Shown here: piece by piece, positions 33,573 through 41,296 of the stretch
Layout of the letters: every line of letters begins with the position of its first letter
Position numbering within the stretch: position 1 is the first letter of the stretch
Origin: Streptomonospora wellingtoniae
GTDB lineage: Bacteria; Actinomycetota; Actinomycetes; Streptosporangiales; Streptosporangiaceae
NCBI RefSeq assembly: GCF_031845375.1
Contig: NZ_JAVREK010000019.1
Location: 1-64,000 of the forward strand
Length of the DNA: 64,000 nucleotides
Direction: 5' to 3'
The notes under the pieces: generated by a model
What the model was told of the DNA's origin: nothing
What the model saw: the letters and a program-made list of their open reading frames with translations, nothing else
Databases searched by the model: none
Position numbers and translations under genes: made by a program

Positions 33573-34199
33573 CTAAGCTACGCCCGTCACGCCCTCGTAC
33601 GCGCCTTGCGGGGCTTGTCCGGCCACCTCGTACTCAAGGAGCAGCAGTCCGTTCGGAGTGGCCTCGTGGCGGAGCAGGCGCAGGCCCGACGGGGCGCCTT
33701 CGCCGGTCAGCAGCCGTCGGCCGGTCCGCAGGACCGCGGGGGCGACCACGAGGCGCAGCTCGTCGACCAGGCCCGCTGAGAGCAGCGCGTCGCCGAGCCG
33801 GGCGCTGCCGTGGATCTGGAGTTCCCGGCCCGGCAGCGCCTTGACTTCGGCGACCGACTGGAGGGGGTCGCCCCGCAGAACGGTCGTGGGGTGCCAGGTC
33901 CCCTCGGTGAGGCTGTTGGTCACGACGTACTTCGGCAGGCTGTTCATCCGCGCGGCGAACGGGTCGTCCGGGTCGGTGATCTGCGGCCAGTCGCGTGCGA
34001 ACGCCTGGTAGGTCCGCCGGCCGAACAGCAGGCCGTCGGCGAGGTCGAGCCAGTCGGAGGCGCGCCGCACGAACGCCTGGTCCATGTGGGGTACCAGCCA
34101 CCCGCCGCGGGTGAAGGCGCCGCTGGTGTCCTCGTCCGGCGAGCCGGGGCCCTGGCTGACCCCGTCGAGCGTGACGAACTCGGTGAGTGCGAGCTTCAT
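33573..34199 (-). CDS. RibD/DHFR-fold family protein, third gene of an ArsR-SRPBCC operon
   Basis: A protein of 208 residues of the same fold as the gene at 32792 but clearly a different branch: KLALTEFVTLDGVSQGPGSPDED at the start, LLFGRRTYQAFARDWPQ, KYVVTNSLTEGTWHPTTVL, and IHGSARLGDALLSAGLVDELRLVVAPAVL. NADPH binding is expected; the substrate is unknown. The ATG overlaps the stop of the upstream SRPBCC gene (ATGA), so the two are coupled. A longer open frame to 34571 on this strand is antisense-like sequence inside the SRPBCC gene. Confidence 0.88.
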   Translation of the reverse strand: MKLALTEFVTLDGVSQGPGSPDEDTSGAFTRGGWLVPHMDQAFVRRASDWLDLADGLLFGRRTYQAFARDWPQITDPDDPFAARMNSLPKYVVTNSLTEGTWHPTTVLRGDPLQSVAEVKALPGRELQIHGSARLGDALLSAGLVDELRLVVAPAVLRTGRRLLTGEGAPSGLRLLRHEATPNGLLLLEYEVAGQAPQGAYEGVTGVA

Positions 34200-34666
34200 C
34201 GGACTCCCTCCGTGTATGCGGCCAACTGGGTGGCGACCGTCCCCCAGCCCTCGGCGAACCCGAGCTTCTCGTGGCGCGCGCGATCCTCGGGCGCCCCGTG
34301 CCGGACGAGGATCCGGTAGTCCGTGCCGTCCGGGTGCTCGTTCAGCGTGATGGTGGCGGTCATCGCGAACGGGACGCTGCTCGCGGGCCGCCACGTGCCG
34401 TCGACCGCGTTGGTGAACACGATCCGCTCGGGTTCGTCGACGGCCAGGAAGCATGCGTCCAGGTGCGGGACGAACGCGGCGCCGTCCTCGCTCAGACGCG
34501 TCACGAACGCCCCGCCGGGGCGCGGGTCCAGGCGGTCCACCCTGCAGCGGGACGGAGCCGGGACCCACCACTGCTCAAGCCGGGAGGGGTCGGTCCAGGC
34601 ACTCCACACCCTGGCTCGCGGGGCGCGGATGATCCGCTCCAGGGCGAGGTCGAGTTCGGGGTTCAT
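34196..34666 (-). CDS. SRPBCC/AHSA1-domain protein
   Basis: A small START-like protein of 156 residues. ELDLALERIIRAPRARVWSAWTDPSRLEQWW is the classic AHSA1 opening; PGGAFVTRLSEDG, FTNAVDGTWRP and EGWGTVATQLAAY follow. Such proteins have a hydrophobic cavity and in this context usually accompany an ArsR regulator. The gene overlaps both neighbours by 4 bp, making a tight arsR-SRPBCC-DHFR operon on the minus strand. The ligand is unknown. Confidence 0.88.
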   Translation of the reverse strand: MNPELDLALERIIRAPRARVWSAWTDPSRLEQWWVPAPSRCRVDRLDPRPGGAFVTRLSEDGAAFVPHLDACFLAVDEPERIVFTNAVDGTWRPASSVPFAMTATITLNEHPDGTDYRILVRHGAPEDRARHEKLGFAEGWGTVATQLAAYTEGVR

Positions 34667-35001
34667 CGGGCGTCCTCCTCGGGGTCTGTGACGAACCGCT
34701 CCAGGCGGTCGGTGCGCTCCTCCCAGCTCCGGCGCTGCTCCGCGAGCCAGTCGTCGACAAGGGAGAGCCGTTCGTGATTGAGCACGCAGGTGCGCACGCG
34801 ACCGGCCTTGACCGTGCTGATGAGCCCGTTCGACTCGAGCGTCCGCACGTGCTTCATGAAAGAGGGGAGAGTCATCGGGAACCTGACGGCGAGGTCGCCG
34901 ACGCTCCTGGGGCCGCGGCCCAGGTGTCGGACGATCCCGCGCCGGGTCGGGTGGGCGAGGGCGACGAACACCCCGTCGAGCTGCTCCGAATACTTTGCCA
35001 T
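34663..35001 (-). CDS. ArsR-family winged-helix regulator
   Basis: A regulator of 112 residues. It starts AKYSEQLDGVFVALAHPTRRGIVRHLGRGP, then has the recognition region LAVRFPMTLPSFMKHVRTLESNGLI and the wing KAGRVRTCVLNHERLSLVDDWL. No cysteine-based metal site is present, as is usual for the subgroup that travels with SRPBCC genes. The ATG at 35001 is the start that opens directly into the family N-terminus; an upstream extension to 35070 is unsupported. It probably represses its own operon. Confidence 0.88.
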   Translation of the reverse strand: MAKYSEQLDGVFVALAHPTRRGIVRHLGRGPRSVGDLAVRFPMTLPSFMKHVRTLESNGLISTVKAGRVRTCVLNHERLSLVDDWLAEQRRSWEERTDRLERFVTDPEEDAR

Positions 35002-35222
35002 CAGGCTAAGTATCGCAAGGCGCAACGCTTGGCGCAAGAGTTGAGCTCCGCTGCGTGCGGAGGGCGGCACGGGGCCGGTCGGCGAGGCCCGAGCAGCGCC
35101 GCCTTCCCCGCGGCCGTCCTCGTGCCCCGCCTCCCGCAGCCCGGGGGCCCGCTCGGCTCCGCGGGCGCCCGCCGGCGTACCATGCCGTCCGGGACCGGTA
35201 GACCGGCGGCGGGAGGGCGGCG

Positions 35223-35765
35223 ATGGCGGCGCACGTGGCGGCGGTGGGACGCAGCGCGGAGCACACGTTCAGCAAGCCCGGGGCGGAGTCCGTCCGCCTG
35301 CTGGAGGGGCTCGGCGTCGAGGGCGACGCGCACATGGGCGCGACGGTCCGCCACCGGTCGCGGGTGGCGCGCGATCCCTCGCAGCCGAACCTGCGCCAGG
35401 TCCACCTGATCCCGGCCGAGCTGCACGACGAGCTGCGGGCGTCCGGCTTCGATGTGCACCCCGGCGACCTGGGGGAGAACGTCACCACCCGCGGGCTGGA
35501 CCTGCTCTCGCTGCCCGCCGCCGCCCTGCTGTCGCTCGGCCCGGACGCGGTCGTCGAGGTGACCGGGCTGCGCAACCCCTGCAGGCAGATCGACGACTTC
35601 CGGCGGGGAGTGCTCGAGGCCGTCGTCGGCCGCGACGACGACGGCGCGGTCGTGCTCAAAGCCGGCGTGATGGGCGTCGTGCGCGCGGCCGGCGAGGTGC
35701 GGCCGGGCGACCCGATCGGGGTGCGCCCGCCCCATGGCCCGCGCCGCCCGCTGCAGCGCGTCTAG
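35223..35765 (+). CDS. MOSC-domain protein (molybdenum-cofactor sulfurase C-terminal-like)
   Basis: A stand-alone MOSC domain of 180 residues. It has HTFSKPGAESVRLLEGLGVEGDAHMG, LIPAELHDEL, HPGDLGENVTTRGLDLLSL, and the conserved cysteine Cys120 in GLRNPCRQIDDF, which is proposed to carry sulfur in this family. MOSC proteins act with molybdenum-cofactor enzymes or, like YiiM, detoxify N-hydroxylated compounds. No such partner is encoded nearby. GGGAGG lies 6 nt before the ATG. The gap upstream (35002-35222) holds no visible feature beyond a likely promoter. Confidence 0.9.
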   Translation: MAAHVAAVGRSAEHTFSKPGAESVRLLEGLGVEGDAHMGATVRHRSRVARDPSQPNLRQVHLIPAELHDELRASGFDVHPGDLGENVTTRGLDLLSLPAAALLSLGPDAVVEVTGLRNPCRQIDDFRRGVLEAVVGRDDDGAVVLKAGVMGVVRAAGEVRPGDPIGVRPPHGPRRPLQRV

Positions 35766-35850
35766 CGAAGGTGTGCGGCGGGAGCGGCGGCGCCTTGCGA
35801 CCCGCGGCACGGCGTTCCCGCAGACCCCGGGCCCGGCGCCGCGCGGGTGC

Positions 35851-36144
35851 TCACGGCGCCGGGTAAGCGCCCACCTCGCGCACCACCGTCATGGCGGGCG
35901 GGCGCACGCACCGTTCCTCCAGGGTGGAGCGGTAGCGCTGGAACGCTTCGAGGCCCTGCAGCGCCTCGGGGCCATGGTCGAGCTCCACCAAGGCCACGAA
36001 GGTGACTCCGTCGTCGGCCTGAAGGGTCTCGTAGCGCAGGCCGGGCGGACGCACCGACTCCAGTTCGGCATAGACGTCCTGCAGCAGCGCCAGGTTCTCG
36101 TCTACGGCCTCGGGCCTGAGTTCGCAGGTGAACATGATCCGCAT
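35851..36144 (-). CDS. Small ABM-like dimeric alpha/beta-barrel protein
   Basis: A protein of 97 residues with the pattern of an antibiotic-biosynthesis-monooxygenase-like ferredoxin fold: RIMFTCELRPEAVDENLALLQDVYAEL, GLRYETLQADDGVTFVALVELD, and LEAFQRYRSTLEERCVRPPAM. The fold often forms dimers with a small-molecule cavity. It is divergent from a TetR regulator across a 30-bp palindrome, so it is probably that regulator's target. No catalytic claim can be made. Confidence 0.75.
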   Translation of the reverse strand: MRIMFTCELRPEAVDENLALLQDVYAELESVRPPGLRYETLQADDGVTFVALVELDHGPEALQGLEAFQRYRSTLEERCVRPPAMTVVREVGAYPAP

Positions 36145-36210
36145 GAGGCGGCCCCGTTCCGGTCAGGGCGGTCTCTCCACAGAGAGGGCCGCCGGCGACT
36201 TAATTCGAAC

Positions 36211-36240
36211 GACAGTCTGTATTTCGAAATACGAACTGTC
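36211..36240. promoter_or_regulatory. 30-bp palindromic TetR operator
   Basis: The arms GACAGT...ACTGTC surround a core TATTTCGAAATA; 26 of 30 positions are self-complementary. It is AT-rich, 24 bp before the TetR ATG and 66 bp before the divergent ABM-like gene, so it can control both. Confidence 0.75.
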
Positions 36241-36264
36241 AATCGAAATGCTAGGGTGTACCGC

Positions 36265-36879
36265 ATGGCGACCCGCAAGTACGAGCAGCGGCTGCGCGCC
36301 GAATCGGCCGAGCGGACCCGGCGCCGCATCCTCGACGCCGTGATCAGCTGTCTGGAGGAGAGGCCGGCGGAGGCGGTCAGTATCGAGCGCGTCGCCGGGC
36401 TCGCTCGTGTCGCGCGGCCCACCGTGTACCAGGTCTTCGGATCGCGGGCCGGGCTATTCGACGCGCTGGGGGCCGACCTGCTGCACCGCGGCGGGTTCGA
36501 GGGCATGCTCAGGGACGCCGAGCACCCGGACGCGCGTCAAGGGCTGCGCGGGGCGATCCGGGGAGTCGTCGGCATCTACGTCGGCCAGCGCGATCTGCTG
36601 CGGGCCCTGTCGTCGATGGCGCGGCTGGACGCCGCCGCGGTCGGCGGTGCGGTCGAACGCATGGAACGGGGGCGCCTGAGCGGGATGTCCGAGCTCGCCG
36701 ACCGCCTGGCAGAGCAGGGGGCGCTGCGCGCGGACGTGTCCGCCCAGCGCGCGTCCGACCTGCTCTGGCTCCTCACCTCGTTCGACGGGGTCGACCTGCT
36801 CCTCACAGGGCGATCGCGCTCGGCCGAGGAGGTCGCCGACACCCTGGTCGCCACCGCCGAGCGCACCCTTCTGCGCTGA
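36265..36879 (+). CDS. TetR-family regulator
   Basis: A regulator of 204 residues. The N-terminal HTH (residues about 15-62) has RTRRRILDAVISCLEERPAEAVSIERVAGLARVARPTVYQVFGSRAGLFDALG. The C-terminal ligand domain (about 70-200) is mostly helical with LRGAIRGVVGIYVGQRDLLRALSSMARL. The ATG at 36265 is immediately after the palindromic operator and opens at the expected distance from the HTH; no ribosome site is obvious. It probably represses itself and the divergent ABM-like gene. Confidence 0.9.
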   Translation: MATRKYEQRLRAESAERTRRRILDAVISCLEERPAEAVSIERVAGLARVARPTVYQVFGSRAGLFDALGADLLHRGGFEGMLRDAEHPDARQGLRGAIRGVVGIYVGQRDLLRALSSMARLDAAAVGGAVERMERGRLSGMSELADRLAEQGALRADVSAQRASDLLWLLTSFDGVDLLLTGRSRSAEEVADTLVATAERTLLR

Positions 36880-36915
36880 GCGGCGCACCCTGTCCTGCGA
36901 ACGGGCGAAGCGGCG

Positions 36916-36944
36916 CAGGCGGACACGGGGTGCGCGTCCGCCTG
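36916..36944. terminator. Hairpin between convergent TetR and FhuF-like genes
   Basis: CAGGCGGAC and GTCCGCCTG form a perfect 9-bp stem with an 11-nt loop. It is placed to end both transcripts. Confidence 0.6.
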
Positions 36945-36972
36945 TGGCGGACGGACCTGCCGGCGCCGACTG

Positions 36973-37839
36973 CTACGGCGCCAGCGCGGGGTTTCGGATC
37001 CACTCCTGCAGCTCGGTGCGGCGGTCGTCGTCGCACTTCAGCGGGCAGGTGGTGCAGAAGCCGTGCTCGGGGTCGCCCTTGTAGTCGAAGCAGCAGGTGC
37101 CCCGCACCGCCCAGGTGCCGCGCGGGTGGTCCTCATAGAAGGGGAACAGCCGCGGGCGCGCCCGCGTGACCGCCCCGGCCTCGATCAGCGCGTCGCCGAG
37201 TTCCCCGGCGCGCCGCCAGGCGGCCTCGGCGTCGCGGCCCAGGAACCGGGCCGGGTTGAGCATGTAGAAGTGCTGGGTGTCGAGGACCCATCCCCACAGC
37301 GTGCGCAGCCCCACGCGCGTGTGGGCGTGCAGCGCGTCGATGATCGGAGAGAAGGTGCGCACCAGGTGGCGGGCTGCGATGGCGTTGAGGGCGGCCTCGT
37401 CGGGCACGACCACCGCGTCGGGGTGGCCGGCGGCTGGGTCGTCCGGAAGCACGGCCATGCGGGCGCTGGTGATGGTGGGAGCGCCGAACGCCGAGGTGGA
37501 CAGCCACGGGAACCACAGGTGGCGCTCGTCCAGCAGGGCGGCCCGGCCGGTGAGGTAGATGCCCGCCGAGACGAGGAAGATGGGCTCGCGCAGCAGCGAC
37601 CGCATGAAGTGGGTGGCGGCCGGGAGCTTGTGTCCGGGCCCGTGCTGGGCGGTGAGCTGGTGGAACAGAGCGCCCACTGCGCCCTCGGCGACCATCAGGT
37701 CCGTGCGGTACCAGTGCTCGGTGGCCGGGTGCTCGCGCATGGACTGCACCGTGGTGGTCCGCACGTCGGGCAGCGGTGCAAACTTCAGCGGCCGACAGGC
37801 ATCGATCACCGCTCGCAGCGGAGCCTGCTCTACGGCCAT
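36973..37839 (-). CDS. FhuF-like siderophore ferric-iron reductase (2Fe-2S)
   Basis: A protein of 288 residues whose C-terminus carries the FhuF-type cluster ligands Cys249, Cys250, Cys262 and Cys265 (RGTCCFDYKGDPEHGFCTTCP). E. coli FhuF has CC-x10-C-x2-C; here the spacing is x11. The rest resembles FhuF-like proteins (AATHFMRSLLREPIFLVSAGIYLTG, TLWGWVLDTQHFYMLNP). These enzymes reduce cytoplasmic ferric hydroxamates to free the iron. An iron box lies 108 bp upstream, joining the gene to the siderophore locus 20 kb away. Its presence favours a hydroxamate-containing siderophore, in line with the acyltransferase. The ATG at 37839 has only a weak ribosome site. Confidence 0.88.
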   Translation of the reverse strand: MAVEQAPLRAVIDACRPLKFAPLPDVRTTTVQSMREHPATEHWYRTDLMVAEGAVGALFHQLTAQHGPGHKLPAATHFMRSLLREPIFLVSAGIYLTGRAALLDERHLWFPWLSTSAFGAPTITSARMAVLPDDPAAGHPDAVVVPDEAALNAIAARHLVRTFSPIIDALHAHTRVGLRTLWGWVLDTQHFYMLNPARFLGRDAEAAWRRAGELGDALIEAGAVTRARPRLFPFYEDHPRGTWAVRGTCCFDYKGDPEHGFCTTCPLKCDDDRRTELQEWIRNPALAP

Positions 37840-37946
37840 GCGGCCTCAGCCCACCTTCCTGCACCGCGTCGGGACGTGCGGCTTCGGCGCCTGGACGCGT
37901 CGCACGAATGCCGCCGGGTTGAGACGACGAAGTCGATCACCGGCCT

Positions 37947-37965
37947 TTAGATGAGGCTACCCTAA
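37947..37965. promoter_or_regulatory. Iron box before the FhuF-like gene
   Basis: TTAGATGAGGCTACCCTAA matches 15 of 19 positions of the iron-box consensus. It is oriented toward the minus-strand FhuF-like gene, 108 bp from its ATG. The remaining gap to 38187 shows no gene. Confidence 0.8.
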
Positions 37966-38187
37966 TAGGGAAGGGTGCAGCAACGGCCGTCCCCAGGGCG
38001 GTACCCCCTGCTCAGTGGGTCGGCAGTGCCGGACGGGCCTGAGCGCCCGCCCGGCGGGGCTTGCGCGGTGGAACGGTTGTGGCAAGCGCAGTCCCGCACA
38101 GGAGTGCCGGTGCAGTCTGCGGGACCGGGGGAGCACGCCGGCGAGCGGCGGCCTTCGCGGCGGCTCGGCGCCGCCGCGAGGGCGGCC

Positions 38188-39057
38188 TCAGCGGCTCAGT
38201 CGGCGGAAGCGGGCCACGGCCGGCGGCACGCACACCGCCAGGATCGCCAGCGGCCAGAGCACGGCCATCGGCAGCGCGTGCTGCGCCACCCAGCTGCCGC
38301 CGCCCACCCCCGGATTCCCGAACAGCTCGCGCGCTGCGTTGACCACCGAGGACACCGGGTTCCACTCGGCGACCACCGCCAACGGCGCAGGCATCAGCTG
38401 CGGCGGTGTGAACGTCGTCGAAAGAACACCCAGCGGGAATGCCAGCGGGTAGACGACGAGCCCGACGAGGCTGGGGTCCCGTACCGCCAACCCCAGGTAG
38501 ATGCCCACCCAGGTCATCGCGAAGCGGAAGAGCAGCAGCAGCCCGACCGCCTGCAGGGCCTCGCCCGCGGTGCCCAGCCAGTTCCAGCCGATCAGCAGGC
38601 CGCAGCCCACCAGCACGCCGGTCTCCAGCAGCGCCCGCAGCATGTCGGCGGCCGCGCGGCCGGTCAGCAGTGCCGAGGATGCCATGGGCATGGAGCGGAA
38701 GCGGCCGATCACCGCCTTGTCGGCGTCCTGGGCGACTCCGGTGGCGGTGGCCGAAACCGAGTACAGCATCGCCATCACGAAGATGCCCGGCATCAGGAAG
38801 GTGCGGAAGCCCTCGGGTCCGCCGGTGCCGGGATGGGCCATGCCCGCCCCGAACACGTAGCCGAACACCAGCACCATCATCAGCGGGACGCACAGGCTCA
38901 GTAGCACCTCGGCGGGAGCGCGCACATCGTGCTGGAGGTTGCGCACGGTCATGACCCAGCCGTGGTCGAGCGCTCGGCGCAGTCCTCCGCCGGCGGGAGG
39001 GGCGGATGCCGCCGGCGTCGCGGCGTCTCGGTGGCCTCCATGCGGTGCGGCGGTCAT
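38188..39057 (-). CDS. ABC-2 type permease, DrrB-like
   Basis: A membrane subunit of 289 residues with six predicted helices: VRNLQHDVRAPAEVLLSLCVPLMMVLVFGYVFG leads into helix 1, then LMPGIFVMAMLYSVSATATGVAQD, MTWVGIYLGLAVRD and MPAPLAVVAEWNPVSSVVNAARELFG, the conserved segment of the DrrB/ABC-2 family. A cytoplasmic N-terminus of about 35 residues is Ala/Pro/His-rich. The ATG overlaps the stop of the ATPase gene (ATGA). The two subunits should form a daunorubicin-type exporter for a hydrophobic compound or drug. Confidence 0.93.
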   Translation of the reverse strand: MTAAPHGGHRDAATPAASAPPAGGGLRRALDHGWVMTVRNLQHDVRAPAEVLLSLCVPLMMVLVFGYVFGAGMAHPGTGGPEGFRTFLMPGIFVMAMLYSVSATATGVAQDADKAVIGRFRSMPMASSALLTGRAAADMLRALLETGVLVGCGLLIGWNWLGTAGEALQAVGLLLLFRFAMTWVGIYLGLAVRDPSLVGLVVYPLAFPLGVLSTTFTPPQLMPAPLAVVAEWNPVSSVVNAARELFGNPGVGGGSWVAQHALPMAVLWPLAILAVCVPPAVARFRRLSR

Positions 39058-40073
39058 GCCGACACCTCCTCGCCGGCCGCGTGCGCGGATGCGGCAGGGG
39101 CGCCGGGTACCGCGAGCGCGCCCGGGGCGCCGGGCCGGCCCGTCAGCCCGAGGAAGACGTCGTCCAGTGTGGGGCGGCGCAGCCCGATGTCCTCGACGGC
39201 GAGCCCGGCGGCGTCCAGCTCCCGCACGATGCCGGTAAGCAGCGCGATCCGCGCGGAGCCCGCCACCGCGACGCTGACGCGCAGGTCCTCGGTGTGCACC
39301 TGCGGTTCTCCTCCGCCGGCGCGCGCGGCCGCGCCGGCGACGGCGGGCAGGTCGGCGGCCTCGGCGGTCACGACGTCCACGTGGTCGCCGCCGACGCGGG
39401 ACTTGAGCTGCGCGGCGGTGCCCTCGGCGATCACCGCGCCGGAGTCGATGACCGCGACGCGGTCGGCGAGCCGGTCGGCCTCCTCCAGATACTGGGTGGT
39501 CAGCAGCACCGTGGTGCCCGCGCCCACCAGCTCGCGCACCGAGTCCCACACCGCGTTGCGGCTGCGCGGGTCCAGCCCGGTGGTGGGCTCGTCCAGGAAG
39601 AGCACCTCGGGGTCGCGGGTGAGGCTCGCGGCGAGGTCGAGCCGCCGCCGCATCCCGCCGGAGTAGCCGCGTGCCCGGCGGCGGGCGGCGCCGGTGAGCC
39701 CGAAGCGCTCCAGTAGCTCGTCGGCCCGGCGGCGCGCGGCGGCGGCGCCGAGCCCGTTGAGCCGTCCGAACATCACCAGGTTGGCCCGGCCGGTCAGCAG
39801 CTCGTCGACGGCGGCGTGCTGGCCGGTCAGCCCGATGCGCTCGCGGACGCGGTCGGGCTCGCGGGCGACGTCGAACCCGGCGACGCGGGCGCTCCCCGCA
39901 TCGGGCCGCCGCAGCGTCGCGAGGATCTCCACGGCAGTGGTCTTTCCTGCCCCGTTGGGGCCCAGTAGGGCCAGCACGCTCCCGCGCGCGACCGCGAGGT
40001 CGAAGCCGTCCAGGGCCTGCGCGGAGCCGTAGCGCTTGCGCAGGCCGGCGGCGGTGATCACGGGCTCGTCCAT
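39054..40073 (-). CDS. ABC transporter ATPase, DrrA-like
   Basis: An ATPase of 339 residues. Walker A is GPNGAGKTT, the signature YSGGMRRRLDLAASL, Walker B VLFLDEPTTGLDP, and the H-loop is replaced by Gln in LTTQYLEEADRLAD, which is normal for the DrrA group. The C-terminal 110 residues are the DrrA-type regulatory tail (PTLDDVFLGLTG). The start ATG at 40073 opens EPVITAAGLRKRYG; upstream frame to 40343 is unsupported. It is translationally coupled to the permease and preceded by tandem TetR operators. Confidence 0.94.
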   Translation of the reverse strand: MDEPVITAAGLRKRYGSAQALDGFDLAVARGSVLALLGPNGAGKTTAVEILATLRRPDAGSARVAGFDVAREPDRVRERIGLTGQHAAVDELLTGRANLVMFGRLNGLGAAAARRRADELLERFGLTGAARRRARGYSGGMRRRLDLAASLTRDPEVLFLDEPTTGLDPRSRNAVWDSVRELVGAGTTVLLTTQYLEEADRLADRVAVIDSGAVIAEGTAAQLKSRVGGDHVDVVTAEAADLPAVAGAAARAGGGEPQVHTEDLRVSVAVAGSARIALLTGIVRELDAAGLAVEDIGLRRPTLDDVFLGLTGRPGAPGALAVPGAPAASAHAAGEEVSA

Positions 40074-40089
40074 CCGGAGTCTTCTCTCT

Positions 40090-40125
40090 GTGTATGTCGC
40101 ACACTTATTAGTGTATGGCATACAC
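40090..40125. promoter_or_regulatory. Tandem TetR operators at the DrrAB-like promoter
   Basis: GTGTATGtCGCACAC (40090-40104) and the perfect palindrome GTGTATGgCATACAC (40111-40125) lie 21 bp apart centre to centre, two helical turns. They are 17 bp from the ATPase ATG and in the gap shared with the divergent TetR gene. Confidence 0.75.
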
Positions 40126-40366
40126 AGTGTCACGGCGCGACTGGCTCCGGCAAGGGCGGAGGAGGAGGGTGCCGGTGCGGCGTGCCGGACGGGGCGGACC
40201 TCAGCGGCCCCGAGGTGCGTCGGTGGGCTCCCCCGTTTGTCAAGCGGTCGATGCGGGTTCGGGTGCCGCAGGCCGCGAGCCTCGGCTCGCGCGGGAGCGG
40301 GGCGGAGAGCGAGGGGAGGCCGCGGTTCTAGGATGGGGGCCACGCGAGCGGACGGTGGTCATAGCG

Positions 40367-41197
40367 ATGGCGACAAGCGGCGGCGAGCGGGCCGACGGGA
40401 GCCTGGAGGGCGAGCGGCGGCTGGAGCTGTTGTGGCGGGTGGCCGACCGGCCCCGCCGGGGGCCGCGGCCGGGGCTGAGCCTGGACGCGATCGTGGCCGC
40501 GGCGGTGGGGCTGGCCGACGCCGAAGGGCTCGGTGCGGTGTCGATGCAGCGCGTGGCCGCCGAGCTGGGCTACACCACGATGTCGCTGTACCGCTACGTG
40601 TCGAGCAAGGAGCAGCTCGTCGAGCTGATGGCCGACGACGCGCTGGGCGAGGCCCCCGAGCCCGAGGCGGCCGAATGGCGGGCGCGGTTGGAGGCAGTCT
40701 CGCGCGCGCTGGTCGAGGTCTACAGGAACCGTCCCTGGCTGCTGGGGGTGGAGATCTCCGGTCCGCCGGTGGGGCCCAACCAGCTGTCCTGGTTCGAGGC
40801 ATACCTGGAGACGCTGACCGTGGCGGGCCTGCCCGGCTACGAGCGGGTCGCCGTGGTCCTGTTCATCGACGGCGCCGTGCGCGAGATCGCCCGCATCGCC
40901 GTGCAGGTCGAGGGCGCCCGGCGGGCCGGCGGGGTCAGCGACGACGCGGCGGGCGCGGCCTACGCCTCCGTCCTGCGCCGCTTCGCCGTCCCGAAGCGCT
41001 ACCCCAACATCGCCGCTCTGGCCGCGGAAGGCGTCTTCGACCCGGGACCCCCGGGGCGGCGCAGCGCCCACGGCGCCGACTGGGGGCTGGTCGACGAGAT
41101 GGGCACCGACATCGCCTTCGGCCTGCACCGCCTGTTGGACGGTGTGGAAGCCTACGCGAGCGGTCGGACACGGTCCGGGGCGCGCGGAGATCCGTGA
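40367..41197 (+). CDS. TetR-family regulator of the efflux pair
   Basis: A regulator of 276 residues. The HTH (residues about 40-90) has LSLDAIVAAAVGLADAEGLGAVSMQRVAAELGYTTMSLYRYVSSKEQL, the LYRYV variant seen in the drug-efflux TetR group; VSSKEQLVELMADDALG follows. The C-terminal part (about 105-270) is the ligand domain. The ATG at 40367 leaves about 40 residues before the HTH; the frame is open back to 40115 but that part overlaps the operators and is low-complexity. Divergent from the DrrAB-like genes, it most likely represses them until the exported compound binds. Confidence 0.88.
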   Translation: MATSGGERADGSLEGERRLELLWRVADRPRRGPRPGLSLDAIVAAAVGLADAEGLGAVSMQRVAAELGYTTMSLYRYVSSKEQLVELMADDALGEAPEPEAAEWRARLEAVSRALVEVYRNRPWLLGVEISGPPVGPNQLSWFEAYLETLTVAGLPGYERVAVVLFIDGAVREIARIAVQVEGARRAGGVSDDAAGAAYASVLRRFAVPKRYPNIAALAAEGVFDPGPPGRRSAHGADWGLVDEMGTDIAFGLHRLLDGVEAYASGRTRSGARGDP

Positions 41198-41296
41198 GGG
41201 GCGGGGCCCGGCCTCGCTGCACCTGATCATCGCGCTCGCGGTCGAACGGGTTCGCAACGCCCGCCGCCCTCGCCCCCGCCGGGCGGGCCGGGCGGA

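Noticed and set aside
40115..40366. Upstream extension of the efflux TetR gene from ATG 40115
   Set aside because: That start lies inside the operator palindrome and the added residues are low-complexity; ATG 40367 fits the family.
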